In this document: piece after piece, positions 8,351 through 17,300 of the stretch
How positions within the stretch are numbered: the first letter of the stretch is position 1
Layout: each line of letters begins with the position of its first letter
Source: Oscillospiraceae bacterium
GTDB lineage: Bacteria > Bacillota > Clostridia > Oscillospirales > Acutalibacteraceae
Assembly: GCA_009785335.1 (NCBI GenBank)
Contig: WQWM01000010.1
Coordinates: 1-64,000, forward strand
Reading direction: 5' to 3'
DNA length: 64,000 bases
Notes under the pieces: model-generated
The model's database searches: none
What the model saw: only the letters and a program-made list of their open reading frames with translations
What the model was told of the DNA's origin: nothing
Program-made: the position numbers and the translations under genes

Positions 8351-8380
8351 TCATTGATACTACATATGCAGGAGGACACC

Positions 8381-8935
8381 ATGGACGATTTCTTAAAACC
8401 CGCACAAGACAAAATGAACAAAAGCGTGGACGCCATGAAGAACGAATTCGCGGCAATCCGCGCCGGGCGCGCAAACCCCGCCGTGCTTGATAAGCTGCGC
8501 GTGGACTACTACGGCACACCCACGCCCATCTCGCAAATGGCGGCAATCAATGTCGCCGAAGCCCGCCTGCTCACCATTCAGCCTTGGGATGTCAGCACCA
8601 TCAAGCTCATCGAAAAAGCCATTCAAACCAGCGACATCGGCATCAACCCGCAAAACGATGGCCGTATCATCCGTCTGGCTTTTCCACAGCTCACCGAAGA
8701 CAGCCGCCGCGACATCGCCAAGCAAATCAAACACCTTGCCGAGGCCGCCAAAGTCAGCGTGCGCAACACCCGGCGCGATACCGTGGATAAACTAAAAAAA
8801 GCGCAAAAGGCCAGCGAAATCACCGAAGACGACTTGAAGATAGATGAAAAAGAGCTGCAAGACATCACTGACAAATTCGTCAAAGAAATCGACACCCTCG
8901 CCACCGCCAAAGAAAAAGAAATCATGGAGCTTTAG
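8381..8935 (+). CDS. frr: Ribosome recycling factor
   Basis: RRF works with EF-G to split terminated ribosomes. The 184-residue length is standard, and the sequence shows the family's landmarks: FAAIRAGRANPAVLDKLRVDYYGTPTP in the first third, PQLTEDSRRDIAKQIKHLAEAAKVSVRNTRRD in the long helical domain, and a charged C-terminal helix. The ATG at 8381 follows AGGAGG and is preferred over two upstream in-frame ATGs. The stop codon is followed without any gap by the first of two family F repeats. Confidence 0.97.
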   Translation: MDDFLKPAQDKMNKSVDAMKNEFAAIRAGRANPAVLDKLRVDYYGTPTPISQMAAINVAEARLLTIQPWDVSTIKLIEKAIQTSDIGINPQNDGRIIRLAFPQLTEDSRRDIAKQIKHLAEAAKVSVRNTRRDTVDKLKKAQKASEITEDDLKIDEKELQDITDKFVKEIDTLATAKEKEIMEL

Positions 8936-9001
8936 CCACCTGCGGTGGGGCTCCGCCGCTTCGCTGTGCCACCTGCGGTGGGGCTTCGTCGCTTCGCTGT
9001 G
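8936..9001 (+). repeat. Two tandem family F repeats between frr and uppS
   Basis: Two 33 bp copies in direct tandem, each running from CCACCTGCGG to GCTTCGCTGTG and differing at two bases. The first begins at the base after the frr stop codon. Confidence 0.9.
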
Positions 9002-9028
9002 CTCAACTACAATTTTTCAGGAGAATTC

Positions 9029-9778
9029 ATGCAACAGCGTGCACCTATTACAGAGCAAAGCCCTGCGTTGCCCCGCCACGTCGCCATCATCATGGATGGC
9101 AACGGCCGCTGGGCAGCGCAGCGTGGCTTGTCGCGCAGCGAGGGCCATCGCGCCGGCGTAGATGCCTTTGAGCGCATCTGCGAACACGCGGCCGACCTCG
9201 GCATTGCCCACCTGACCTTCTATGCATTTTCGGCAGAAAACTGGGCGCGTCCGCAAGGTGAGGTGGATGCTTTGATGGCATTGTTTCGCCGTCAGCTTAG
9301 CCAAGCCAAGCGCCGCCGTGCCGAAAATGAACAAAAACGCTGGCGCATTCGCTACATTGGTGATTTGCAGCCGGGCGGGTTGCTGCCTGCGGACATCCTC
9401 ACGCTCATCGACGAAATGCAAGCGGAATCTGCCATGCAGAACAAAACCGTGGTGAATATTGCGATTAACTACGGCGGGCAGCAGGAGATTCTTCAAGCCA
9501 CCAAGCGATTGGCACAGGCTTGCGCAGCAGGGGAGCGCGATGCCGCAACCCTCACCGAACAAGACATCGAAGCGCAGCTTTACACCGCCGGGCAGCCACC
9601 GCCGGACCTCATCATTCGTCCCAGCGGTGAGCAACGGCTGAGCAATTTTTTGCTGTGGCAAAGTGCGTATGCAGAATTTTGGTTCAGCGACATTCTGTGG
9701 CCGGACTTTAGCACGGCAGACTTCGACCAAGCCTTGGCGGACTATGCCAAGCGCAGCAGACGATTTGGCGGGGTGTAA
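9029..9778 (+). CDS. uppS: Undecaprenyl diphosphate synthase (isoprenyl transferase)
   Basis: UppS adds isopentenyl diphosphate units to farnesyl diphosphate in cis to make the C55 carrier lipid for peptidoglycan and wall polymers. The 249-residue sequence has the cis-prenyltransferase motifs: IIMDGNGRWA (catalytic Asp 23), LTFYAFSAENWARP, and the C-terminal RPSGEQRLSNFLLWQSAYAE with the substrate-binding RxSGExRLSNF. The start at 9029 has CAGGAGA upstream; earlier in-frame ATGs lie in the repeat. The stop codon is directly followed by another family F repeat at 9779. Confidence 0.96.
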   Translation: MQQRAPITEQSPALPRHVAIIMDGNGRWAAQRGLSRSEGHRAGVDAFERICEHAADLGIAHLTFYAFSAENWARPQGEVDALMALFRRQLSQAKRRRAENEQKRWRIRYIGDLQPGGLLPADILTLIDEMQAESAMQNKTVVNIAINYGGQQEILQATKRLAQACAAGERDAATLTEQDIEAQLYTAGQPPPDLIIRPSGEQRLSNFLLWQSAYAEFWFSDILWPDFSTADFDQALADYAKRSRRFGGV

Positions 9779-9811
9779 CCACCTGCGGTGGGGCTCCGAC
9801 GCTTCGCTGTG
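9779..9811 (+). repeat. Family F repeat directly after the uppS stop codon
   Basis: A 33 bp copy, nearly identical to the pair at 8936-9001, starting at the base after TAA. Confidence 0.9.
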
Positions 9812-9850
9812 CTCTATCCAAGACGTGTGTGAATTCGCTAGAAAATTCTC

Positions 9851-9901
9851 CCCGCGAAGCGGGCTAACGTTTTTTGCGTCACTTTTTTTCAAAAAAGTGA
9901 C
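9851..9901 (+). repeat. Family A repeat
   Basis: CCCGCGAAGCGGG, then GTTTTTTGC, then the palindrome GTCACTTTTTT/AAAAAAGTGAC. It ends 17 bp before the cdsA start. The stem base pair CA/TG differs from other copies (TA/TA, TC/GA) while pairing is kept. Confidence 0.85.
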
Positions 9902-9918
9902 ATAAAGGAGGCTCCCCG

Positions 9919-10779
9919 ATGAAAACAAAAATTGCAGCTGGTCTCGTAGGCATGTGCATCGCAATTCCCGCGCTCATTTTCATTCAGTGGCCGGTGTTGG
10001 ATGTGCTGTTGATGATATTCGCGGCTCTTGCTGCGTTTGAGCTATGCACCGTAACAGGCACAAAAAACAAGGCGATGATCATTACCGCAACCGTGGCTGC
10101 TCCCCTCACGTTGCTGCTAATGGCGCAAGCACAATTTCGTCCGTTTGGGCTGGGCATGTTCCCGTTGATGCTGTTGGTGGGGCTTTTGCTGGTTGTGCTG
10201 TTTCTGGCACAGTTCAAAAAAACCACATTCCAGCATTTGATGTTCGCCTGCATGGCAGCATTTGTTGTTCCCGCAGCGGCGGCAACGTTCCTGCTGGTGC
10301 GCAATCTCTTTTTTGATGATGCCGGGCGCATTGTCGCGATTTTCGCGGTGCTCATCATGCTCACCTGCGCATGGCTAACAGATGCCATGGCCTATTTCAG
10401 CGGCAAGGCCTTTGGCAAGCGCAAGCTGTGCCCCAACATCAGCCCCAACAAAACCTGGGCAGGTGCCATTGGCGGCGTGCTGTGCACCACGGTGATCAAT
10501 CTGCTGCTCACCGCGGCGTTCATTCCGATGGTGGGCGATGCGATGGATAGCTTTGCTTATATTCTGGTGGGCGTAACATCGCTCATTCTTTGCCCCATTG
10601 CGATTATGGGCGACTTGTTGGCCAGCACGCTCAAGCGCAATTTAGGCATTAAGGACTTCGGCAAAATTATGCCAGGCCACGGTGGTGCTCTCGATAGATT
10701 CGATAGCCTGCTGCTGGTGGCCCCCACCACGTGGGCGGGAGTCTCTGTGCTGCTTGCTCTTACAGGCGGCGTGCTGTAG
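9919..10779 (+). CDS. cdsA: Phosphatidate cytidylyltransferase (CDP-diglyceride synthase)
   Basis: CdsA makes CDP-diacylglycerol from phosphatidate and CTP in the membrane, feeding all phospholipid synthesis. The 286-residue protein has about eight hydrophobic segments. Near residues 236-256 it carries the family signature LKRNLGIKDFGKIMPGHGG followed by LDRFDS, with conserved Lys, Asp, His and Arg. The KxxPxISPNKTWAG segment (residues 171-184) is also typical. The start has AAAGGAGG immediately upstream. It lies between uppS and dxr as in other Firmicutes. Confidence 0.95.
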   Translation: MKTKIAAGLVGMCIAIPALIFIQWPVLDVLLMIFAALAAFELCTVTGTKNKAMIITATVAAPLTLLLMAQAQFRPFGLGMFPLMLLVGLLLVVLFLAQFKKTTFQHLMFACMAAFVVPAAAATFLLVRNLFFDDAGRIVAIFAVLIMLTCAWLTDAMAYFSGKAFGKRKLCPNISPNKTWAGAIGGVLCTTVINLLLTAAFIPMVGDAMDSFAYILVGVTSLILCPIAIMGDLLASTLKRNLGIKDFGKIMPGHGGALDRFDSLLLVAPTTWAGVSVLLALTGGVL

Positions 10780-10831
10780 TGTCTCAGGTTCGGGCGGATT
10801 TGCATTCGCCTGGCTAGTAAGAGGATTTTTC

Positions 10832-11950
10832 ATGAAACGTATAACAATCTTAGGTTCCACTGGCAGCATTGGCGTGCAAGCCTTGCAGGTGATTGAACGC
10901 CTTGGCTGGCAGGTGGTTGCCCTCACCGCGCATTCAAATACAGCTTTGCTGCACGAGCAAGTGCGCAAGTTTAACGTAAAGCACTTTGCATGCGGCAATG
11001 CTGAAGAAATCGCCAACTGCGCTGCTATTCCCTGCGACATTGTGCTCAATGCCATTGTGGGCATTGCGGGTTTGCGACCGACGGTTGCAGCCTTAGAAGC
11101 AGGCAATCCCGTTGCCTTGGCCAACAAAGAAAGCCTGGTGGCAGGCGGGCATCTAGTGATGGCATTGGCCAGCGCAAAAGGCTTGCCCATTTTGCCGGTA
11201 GACAGCGAACATTCGGCGATTTTTCAGTGCTTGCATGTAGGGGACATCGTCCTCGATGTCCCGGGCGACCGAGGACGGTCGCCCCTACGCAAACTGATCT
11301 TAACCGCATCCGGCGGCGCATTCTTCGGCAAAACACGCGAAGAACTCACCCATGTGACGGCAGCAGACGCCTTGTGCCATCCCACGTGGAACATGGGCGC
11401 AAAAATCACCGTAGACAGCGCAACGCTGTTCAACAAAGGCCTTGAGGTGATTGAGGCGGCATGGCTGTTTGGTATGCATGTGGATGATATTGACGTGGTG
11501 GTGCATCGCCAAAGCATAGTGCACTCGCTTGTGGAATATAATGACGGTGCGGTGTTGGCGCAGCTGGGTGCGCCGGATATGCAACTGCCTATCCAATACG
11601 CGCTGACCTACCCGGCCCGGCTGCCCATGCCTGCGCAACGGTTGAACTTGGCCGTAGCGGGCACACTAACCTTTGAAGCCGTTGACCACGACACCTTCCC
11701 GGCCATTGAATTATGCAAAACAGCATGGCGGCGCGGCGGTCTTGCGTGTGCGGCACTCAATGGTGCAAACGAAGCCGCCAATGCACTATTTCGCCAAGGC
11801 AAACTCGGCTTTTTAGACATTACCCCAATGGTAGAGCAAGCCATGCTTGCTATTCCTGCGGGTGATCCGCGCAACTTGGAGGACATATTTGCAGTGGACA
11901 ACGCTGCCCGCCAATCAATTAAGAATTATGCATTAAGAATTATGCATTAG
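10832..11950 (+). CDS. dxr: 1-deoxy-D-xylulose 5-phosphate reductoisomerase
   Basis: Dxr converts DXP to MEP with NADPH, the second step of the non-mevalonate isoprenoid pathway; ispG downstream belongs to the same route. The protein has the NADPH loop GSTGSIG (8-14), the metal and substrate residues in LPVDSEHSAIF, LTASGGAF, and HPTWNMGAKITVDSATLFNKGLEVIEA. Residues 136-153 are not typical of the family: they are encoded by a family B repeat (11237-11288) inserted in frame between two conserved blocks. The last eight residues and stop (NYALRIMH) come from a heptamer-type repeat. Conserved catalytic residues are intact, so the enzyme is probably active. Confidence 0.95.
   Translation: MKRITILGSTGSIGVQALQVIERLGWQVVALTAHSNTALLHEQVRKFNVKHFACGNAEEIANCAAIPCDIVLNAIVGIAGLRPTVAALEAGNPVALANKESLVAGGHLVMALASAKGLPILPVDSEHSAIFQCLHVGDIVLDVPGDRGRSPLRKLILTASGGAFFGKTREELTHVTAADALCHPTWNMGAKITVDSATLFNKGLEVIEAAWLFGMHVDDIDVVVHRQSIVHSLVEYNDGAVLAQLGAPDMQLPIQYALTYPARLPMPAQRLNLAVAGTLTFEAVDHDTFPAIELCKTAWRRGGLACAALNGANEAANALFRQGKLGFLDITPMVEQAMLAIPAGDPRNLEDIFAVDNAARQSIKNYALRIMH
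11237..11288 (+). repeat. Family B repeat inside dxr
   Basis: The element runs from GTAGGGG to CCCCTAC and holds two hairpins, GGGACATC-GTCCTC-GATGTCCC and GGGCGACC-GAGGAC-GGTCGCCC. It is read in frame as residues 136-153 of Dxr. Confidence 0.85.
11918..11950 (+). repeat. 14 bp tandem repeat at the dxr 3' end
   Basis: Two copies of ATTAAGAATTATGC end in the TAG stop codon of dxr. Related AT-rich heptamer repeats occur at 55311-55350 and, in GC-shifted form, at 60621-60650. Confidence 0.8.
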
Positions 11951-11997
11951 AATGGGGTAACCTTATCAACATCCTAACCACCATCATTTCTATCTTT

Positions 11998-13047
11998 GTG
12001 GGCATTTTATTTTTTGGTCTGGTGATTTTGGTGCACGAGCTGGGGCACTTTTGGGCAGCACGCGCCAACGACGTGAAGGTCATCGAATTCAGCATTGGCA
12101 TGGGCCCGAGGCTGCTGAAAAAACAAAAAGGCGAAACGCTGTTCAGCCTCAAAGCCATTCCATTCGGCGGCAGCTGCCTGATGCAAGAGGATGAAGGCCC
12201 AAGCGACGACCCGCGTGCTTTTGTGAATAAAAAACCTTGGCGGCGCTTCACCATTTTGGCTGCCGGGGCAGTGATGAATTTGCTGCTAGGTGTGATCATG
12301 ATGGGCGTGGTTGTGGCAGCTTCACCCATGGTGCCAACCACCACAGTGGGCTATTTTCACCGCGACGGCATCACACAGGAGCAAGGTTTATACACAGGCG
12401 ACGTGATTACCCATGTGAATGGCCGGCGGGTGTATTCACACCTGGACATTACTTTTCTTTATATCCGCGGCGACAGAAGCACCGTGGACTTGGTGGTGCG
12501 TCGCGATGGCCAACGTGTGGATCTGCCCGGCATTGCATTGGCGCAACTGCCACTAGCCGATGGCACCGAAAATTATCACCTGGGATTTTGGTCGGCACTG
12601 GCACCGCGCAGCGTTGGCCGCGTGCTGGGCAGCACATTCACCGAAAGCGCAAGCATGACGCGCATTGTATGGCTAAGCCTGTTTGATTTGATTACCGGGC
12701 AATTCGGGCTAAGCGACATGGCTGGCCCCGTTGGTCTTGTCGTCATGGTGGGCGACGGCGCGCAAAGTGTGCCGGCTGGCATTGCCCAAGGCCAAACCAT
12801 CGCGCAGGCACTCAGCCCACTGTTGTTTATCGGCGCGTTGATTTCCATCAACCTTGGTGTAATGAACTTGCTGCCATTGCCCGCGCTTGATGGCGGACGC
12901 ATTGTGTTTGTGTTCATCGAGGGCATCATGCGAAAACCCGTGCCCAAGAAGTTTGAGGGCATGGTGCACGGCATTGGCCTTGCCCTGCTGATGCTATTGA
13001 TGATTATCATCACGTTTTCGGATATTATTGGGCTGATACGCAGGTAG
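11998..13047 (+). CDS. rseP: RseP/RasP-type site-2 intramembrane zinc protease
   Basis: An M50 family membrane protease that cleaves membrane-bound anti-sigma factors and signal peptide remnants. It shows the zinc motif HELGH at residues 13-17, a PDZ-like segment HVNGRRVYSHLDITFLY near 138, and the second active-site block NLLPLPALDGGR near 289, followed by the last membrane helices. The GTG at 11998 is the first conventional start, yet it removes about ten residues from the first helix and has no Shine-Dalgarno. The frame is open upstream to 11965 (reading INILTTIISIFVG), where ATC follows GGGGTAACCTT. A non-standard start there, or damage by the adjacent dxr repeat, is possible. Confidence 0.92.
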   Translation: MGILFFGLVILVHELGHFWAARANDVKVIEFSIGMGPRLLKKQKGETLFSLKAIPFGGSCLMQEDEGPSDDPRAFVNKKPWRRFTILAAGAVMNLLLGVIMMGVVVAASPMVPTTTVGYFHRDGITQEQGLYTGDVITHVNGRRVYSHLDITFLYIRGDRSTVDLVVRRDGQRVDLPGIALAQLPLADGTENYHLGFWSALAPRSVGRVLGSTFTESASMTRIVWLSLFDLITGQFGLSDMAGPVGLVVMVGDGAQSVPAGIAQGQTIAQALSPLLFIGALISINLGVMNLLPLPALDGGRIVFVFIEGIMRKPVPKKFEGMVHGIGLALLMLLMIIITFSDIIGLIRR

Positions 13048-13052
13048 GTCGC

Positions 13053-13133
13053 GTGTAGGGGCGGCAATCTGCCGCCCGCACTTCTTGCATATGCCCATCA
13101 GAATCCACGGGCGGCTAATAGCCGCCCCTACAC
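13053..13133 (+). repeat. Family B repeat between rseP and ispG
   Basis: An 81 bp element with ends GTGTAGGGGCGG and its complement. It holds hairpins GGGCGGCAATCTGCCGCCC and GGGCGGCTAATAGCCGCCC around a 34 bp centre. It ends 12 bp before the ispG start. Confidence 0.9.
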
Positions 13134-13145
13134 AAGGAGACGCCT

Positions 13146-14195
13146 ATGCAACGACGCATCACACGCGCAGTTCGAGCAGGCACCCTCGTCATCGGCGGGG
13201 GGGCGCGCATCAGCGTGCAAAGCATGCTCAATTGCCCCGTTAATGACATCCCCGCGAATGTTGCACAAGCCAATGCGCTGCAAGCCGCTGGCTGCGACAT
13301 CGTGCGCATCGCCGTGCCCGATAAATCCGCTGCACGCACCATTGCCGCGCTGAAAGAACAGTGCGGCATTCCCGTGGTGGCAGATATTCACTTTGACCAT
13401 AAGCTAGCCCTTGAGAGCTTGGCTGCAGGTGCAGATAAAATCCGCCTTAATCCCGGCAACATCGGTGGACAAGCCAACGTGCAAGCCGTCGCCAACGCTT
13501 GTGCGCAACATAATGTGCCCATTCGCATTGGCGTAAATGGCGGCTCGCTTGAAAAAGAATTTCTTGAAAAGCATGGCTCTGCCACCGCCGAAGCCATGGC
13601 CGAAAGCGCACTCAATCACGCGCGATTGCTTGAACAATGCGACTTTCAGGATATCGTCATTTCCGTCAAGTCATCGCATGTGCAGCGCACCGTGCAGGCC
13701 TATCAACTGCTGGCCGAGGCTTGCGATTATCCATTACATATCGGCCTAACAGAAGCCGGAACAGCAAAAATGGGCTTGGTAAAAAGCAACATTGCAATCG
13801 GCGCGCTGCTGTTGCAGGGCATTGGCGACACCATTCGGGTTTCGCTCACCGCCAACCCTGTGGAAGAAATCGCCGCCGCACAGGATATTTTGCATGCGCT
13901 GGGGCAGCAGCAAGGGCGGCCAAATATCGTGAGCTGTCCCACTTGCGGGCGTTGCAAGATTGACCTGATTGCCCTAGCTAGCGCTGCAGAAGAGCGCCTT
14001 GCAAGCTGCAGCAAGAACATCACCGTGGCCATCATGGGTTGCGTGGTCAATGGCCCGGGCGAGGCACGCGAAGCCGATGTTGGGCTGGCCGGCGGTGACG
14101 GCTGCTATGCGCTGTTTGCGCGCGGCGAAGTGCTGCGGCGCGTAAGCGAAGAAAACGCCCTAGATGCGCTGATGGAAGCGATTGAAGCACTGTGA
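13146..14195 (+). CDS. ispG: 4-hydroxy-3-methylbut-2-en-1-yl diphosphate synthase (flavodoxin)
   Basis: IspG (GcpE) reduces MEcPP to HMBPP with a [4Fe-4S] cluster, the penultimate step of the MEP pathway. The 349-residue protein has the TIM-barrel half (VADIHFDHKLALES, DKIRLNPGNIG) and the cluster ligands in SCPTCGRCKIDL near 259 and MGCVVNGPGEA near 297. It lacks the large insertion of plant enzymes, as expected for Firmicutes. The start follows AAGGAGA placed just after the right end of a family B repeat. With uppS and dxr it forms the isoprenoid part of this cluster. Confidence 0.96.
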   Translation: MQRRITRAVRAGTLVIGGGARISVQSMLNCPVNDIPANVAQANALQAAGCDIVRIAVPDKSAARTIAALKEQCGIPVVADIHFDHKLALESLAAGADKIRLNPGNIGGQANVQAVANACAQHNVPIRIGVNGGSLEKEFLEKHGSATAEAMAESALNHARLLEQCDFQDIVISVKSSHVQRTVQAYQLLAEACDYPLHIGLTEAGTAKMGLVKSNIAIGALLLQGIGDTIRVSLTANPVEEIAAAQDILHALGQQQGRPNIVSCPTCGRCKIDLIALASAAEERLASCSKNITVAIMGCVVNGPGEAREADVGLAGGDGCYALFARGEVLRRVSEENALDALMEAIEAL

Positions 14196-14250
14196 TTTGT
14201 CGCACTCTAGTTTGGTGATTGCACGCGAAATTTTCATAAGGCTTTAATAG

Positions 14251-14303
14251 GACACAGCGAAGCGACAAAATGTTTTTTGGTTACTTTTTTTCAAAAAAGT
14301 AAC
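14251..14303 (+). repeat. Family A repeat between ispG and polC
   Basis: ACACAGCGAAGCGAC followed by GTTTTTTGG and the palindrome GTTACTTTTTT/AAAAAAGTAAC. The left part also matches the end of family F. Confidence 0.85.
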
Positions 14304-14344
14304 GCCTGCGCGGCGAGCGCAAAAATCTATCAAACGAGGTCACC

Positions 14345-17300
14345 ATGTCATTCGTTCCCCTGTGGATTTTCTTTGGCGATTGCTTGCCGGGCGTGGAGTT
14401 CCCTGCCGAAACGCAAGGGCTGTTGGTACAACCGCAAATAAACCTACAACAACGCACCATGCATCTTCATCTGCAAGCCAAAGAGCCCATTGATGAAAGC
14501 ATGGTGCAAACGCTGTGTCGCAACGTGGCAAAGGCGACAAATTGCCGGGTGAGTTATAAGCTCGACCAGCCTACACCTGCAGTGGAAGATGACGATATTC
14601 CGCTGCCAGACGCACCACCAGATGGAGTAGTCTATGATGAGCCCGTAGGGGCGACCGTCTCGGTCACCCGCGACCATGATGAACCCACAGGGGCGCCCGA
14701 AGTCATAGCATCAAACCTCCCGTTTGATTTCGCTGAATCCACGCTGCTGTTTGGCCCTAAAATCACCACGCAGCCCATCTCCATGGCGCAAGCCGACATC
14801 ACCGATGGCATGATCACCGTGGCGGGTGAACTGTTTGGCCTGCGTGACAATAAGACCCGCGACGGCAAGAATAAAATCATCACCTTCAACCTCACCGATT
14901 TCACCGGCAGTGTAGCCTGCAAGCTGTTTGAAAAAGCTGAACATGCCGATGACCTGCTATCAAAACTGAAGAACGGCGCGTGTTATTTGCTGCGCGGCCC
15001 GGTGGAATTCGACCAATTCAGCAAATGCGATGTGCTGCGGCCGAAGTCCATTGCCACAGCCAAGGCAGTCATTCCCGAAGACACCGCCGAGCAAAAACGC
15101 GTGGAGTTGCATCTGCACACCAACATGAGCGAAATGGATGCCATGAACGACCCCGCCGAACTCATCGCCCGCGCAGCTGCGTGGGGGCACAAGGCTGTTG
15201 CCATCACTGATCACGGCGTGGCGCAGGCTTTTCCTGCGGCGGCTAAGGCTGGCGAAAAACACGGCATCAAGGTCATTCTGGGCATGGAAGCATATTATAT
15301 TGACGACATGCCGCAGGCTGTCATGTTTGGCTCCACCGCAAGCGGGGGAGCTGGCGCGCGAAGTGCGACTGAGGGGGCATCCATACCTTGCAATCACGAA
15401 TTCGTCGTGTTTGACGTAGAAACCACAGGTCTCAATGCCCAGCGCGACCGTGTGATTGAAATCGGCGCGGTGAAATTCGCAGGCGGTGAGGTGCTGGGGA
15501 AATTCCAAACATTCATTGACCCCAAACGCTCGCTGCCACCGCGCATCACAGAACTAACAGGCATTACGCAGGACATGCTTGTCGGTGCCCCCGACGAATG
15601 GGATGCAGCACTTGCCTTCGCAGAATTCTGCGGCGAAGGTGCCGTGCTTGCTGCACACAACGCAAGCTTCGACATGGGCTTTATGCGCGCGCTATATCAA
15701 CGTCATGGCGGGAGCTTTAACTACCCCTGCGTAGACACGCTAACCCTCGCACAAATGCTGCTGGAGCTGAAAAACTACCGCCTGAACACCGTGGCAGAGC
15801 ATTTTCGCTTGGGTGCGTTCAACCATCACCGCGCAGACGACGATGCCCGTGTGACCGCACGCATCTTGCAGGAATTGTTGAGCATTGCACAGGAGAAATA
15901 CCCCAACTGTGCCGATGATTTGGCATGGCTCAACGGCAATGTGCGCGTGGCGGCGAAAATACCACGTCCCATGCACATGACCATGCTGGTGCAAAACACC
16001 ACAGGGCTCAAGAACCTATATCAACTCATCAGCAAAAGCCACACCGAGCATTTTTTTCGCCGACCAAGGGTGCCGCGCAGCGTCCTCGCAAAACATCGCG
16101 AGGGCTTGCTGTTGGGCAGCGCATGCGAGGCAGGGGAGCTCTTTCAGGCCATGCTGCGTGGGGCGGAAAACGAACAGCTGCTGCACATTGCCGCACAATA
16201 TGACTTTTTGGAAATCATGCCGCGTGCGCACAATGCGTTCCTCAAGCTGCCGGATGAAGAATTATGTGAACTCAATCGGCGCATTATTCACTTGGGCGAT
16301 GCGCTGGGCAAGCCAGTGTGCGCCACCGGTGATGTGCACTTTCTGGACCCTAAGGATGCGGTGTATCGCGAAATTTTGCAAACTGCGCAGGGGTTTGACG
16401 ACGCCGCCAAACAAGCACCACTATATCTGCACACCACGCAGGACATGCTGAAGGAGTTCGACTATCTTGGCGAGGATGCCGCGCTTGAAGTAGTCGTGAC
16501 CAACCCCAACAAAATTGCCGACATGTGCGAAAATGTGCAGCCCATCCCCAAGGGGACATACACGCCCGAAATCGCAGGCAGTGACGATGCCTTGCGCAAC
16601 ATTTGCACCGAAAGAATGCAGCAAGCCTATGGCAACCCGCTGCCCGAAGCCGTGGCTGCGCGCTTGGAAAAAGAGTTGGCGGCCATCATCAAGCACAACT
16701 TTGCGGTGTTGTATATGATCGCGCAAAAACTTGTAAAGCACAGCAATGATAACGGCTATAAGGTCGGCTCGCGTGGCTCGGTCGGCTCGTCCTTTGCGGC
16801 CTATGCAGCAGGTATTTCCGAGGTCAACCCCTTGGCACCGCACTACCTGTGCAAGCAGTGCCAACACAGCGAGTTCTTTCTGCAGGGTGAAGTTGGCTCG
16901 GGCTTTGACCTGCCGTCCAAAACCTGCCCGCACTGTGATATTAACATGCAGCGCGACGGCCATGATATCCCCTTTGAAACATTCCTTGGCTTTGACGGCG
17001 ACAAAACGCCCGATATCGACTTGAACTTCAGCGGCGAATGGCAGTTTTATGCCCACCGCTACACCGAGGAATTGTTCGGCGAAACGCACGTGTTCAAGGC
17101 CGGCACCATCAGCACACTGGCCGAAAAAACCGCCTTTGGCTATGTGAAAAAATATGTGGAACTCACCGGAAAAGACCTGCCTCAGGCCGAAATGGAGCGT
17201 CTTGCGCGCGGCTGTGAAGGCGTGAAACGCACCAGCGGCCAGCACCCCGGCGGCATGGTGGTCATCCCCGCGCACATGGTGGCAGAAGACTTCACGCCCG

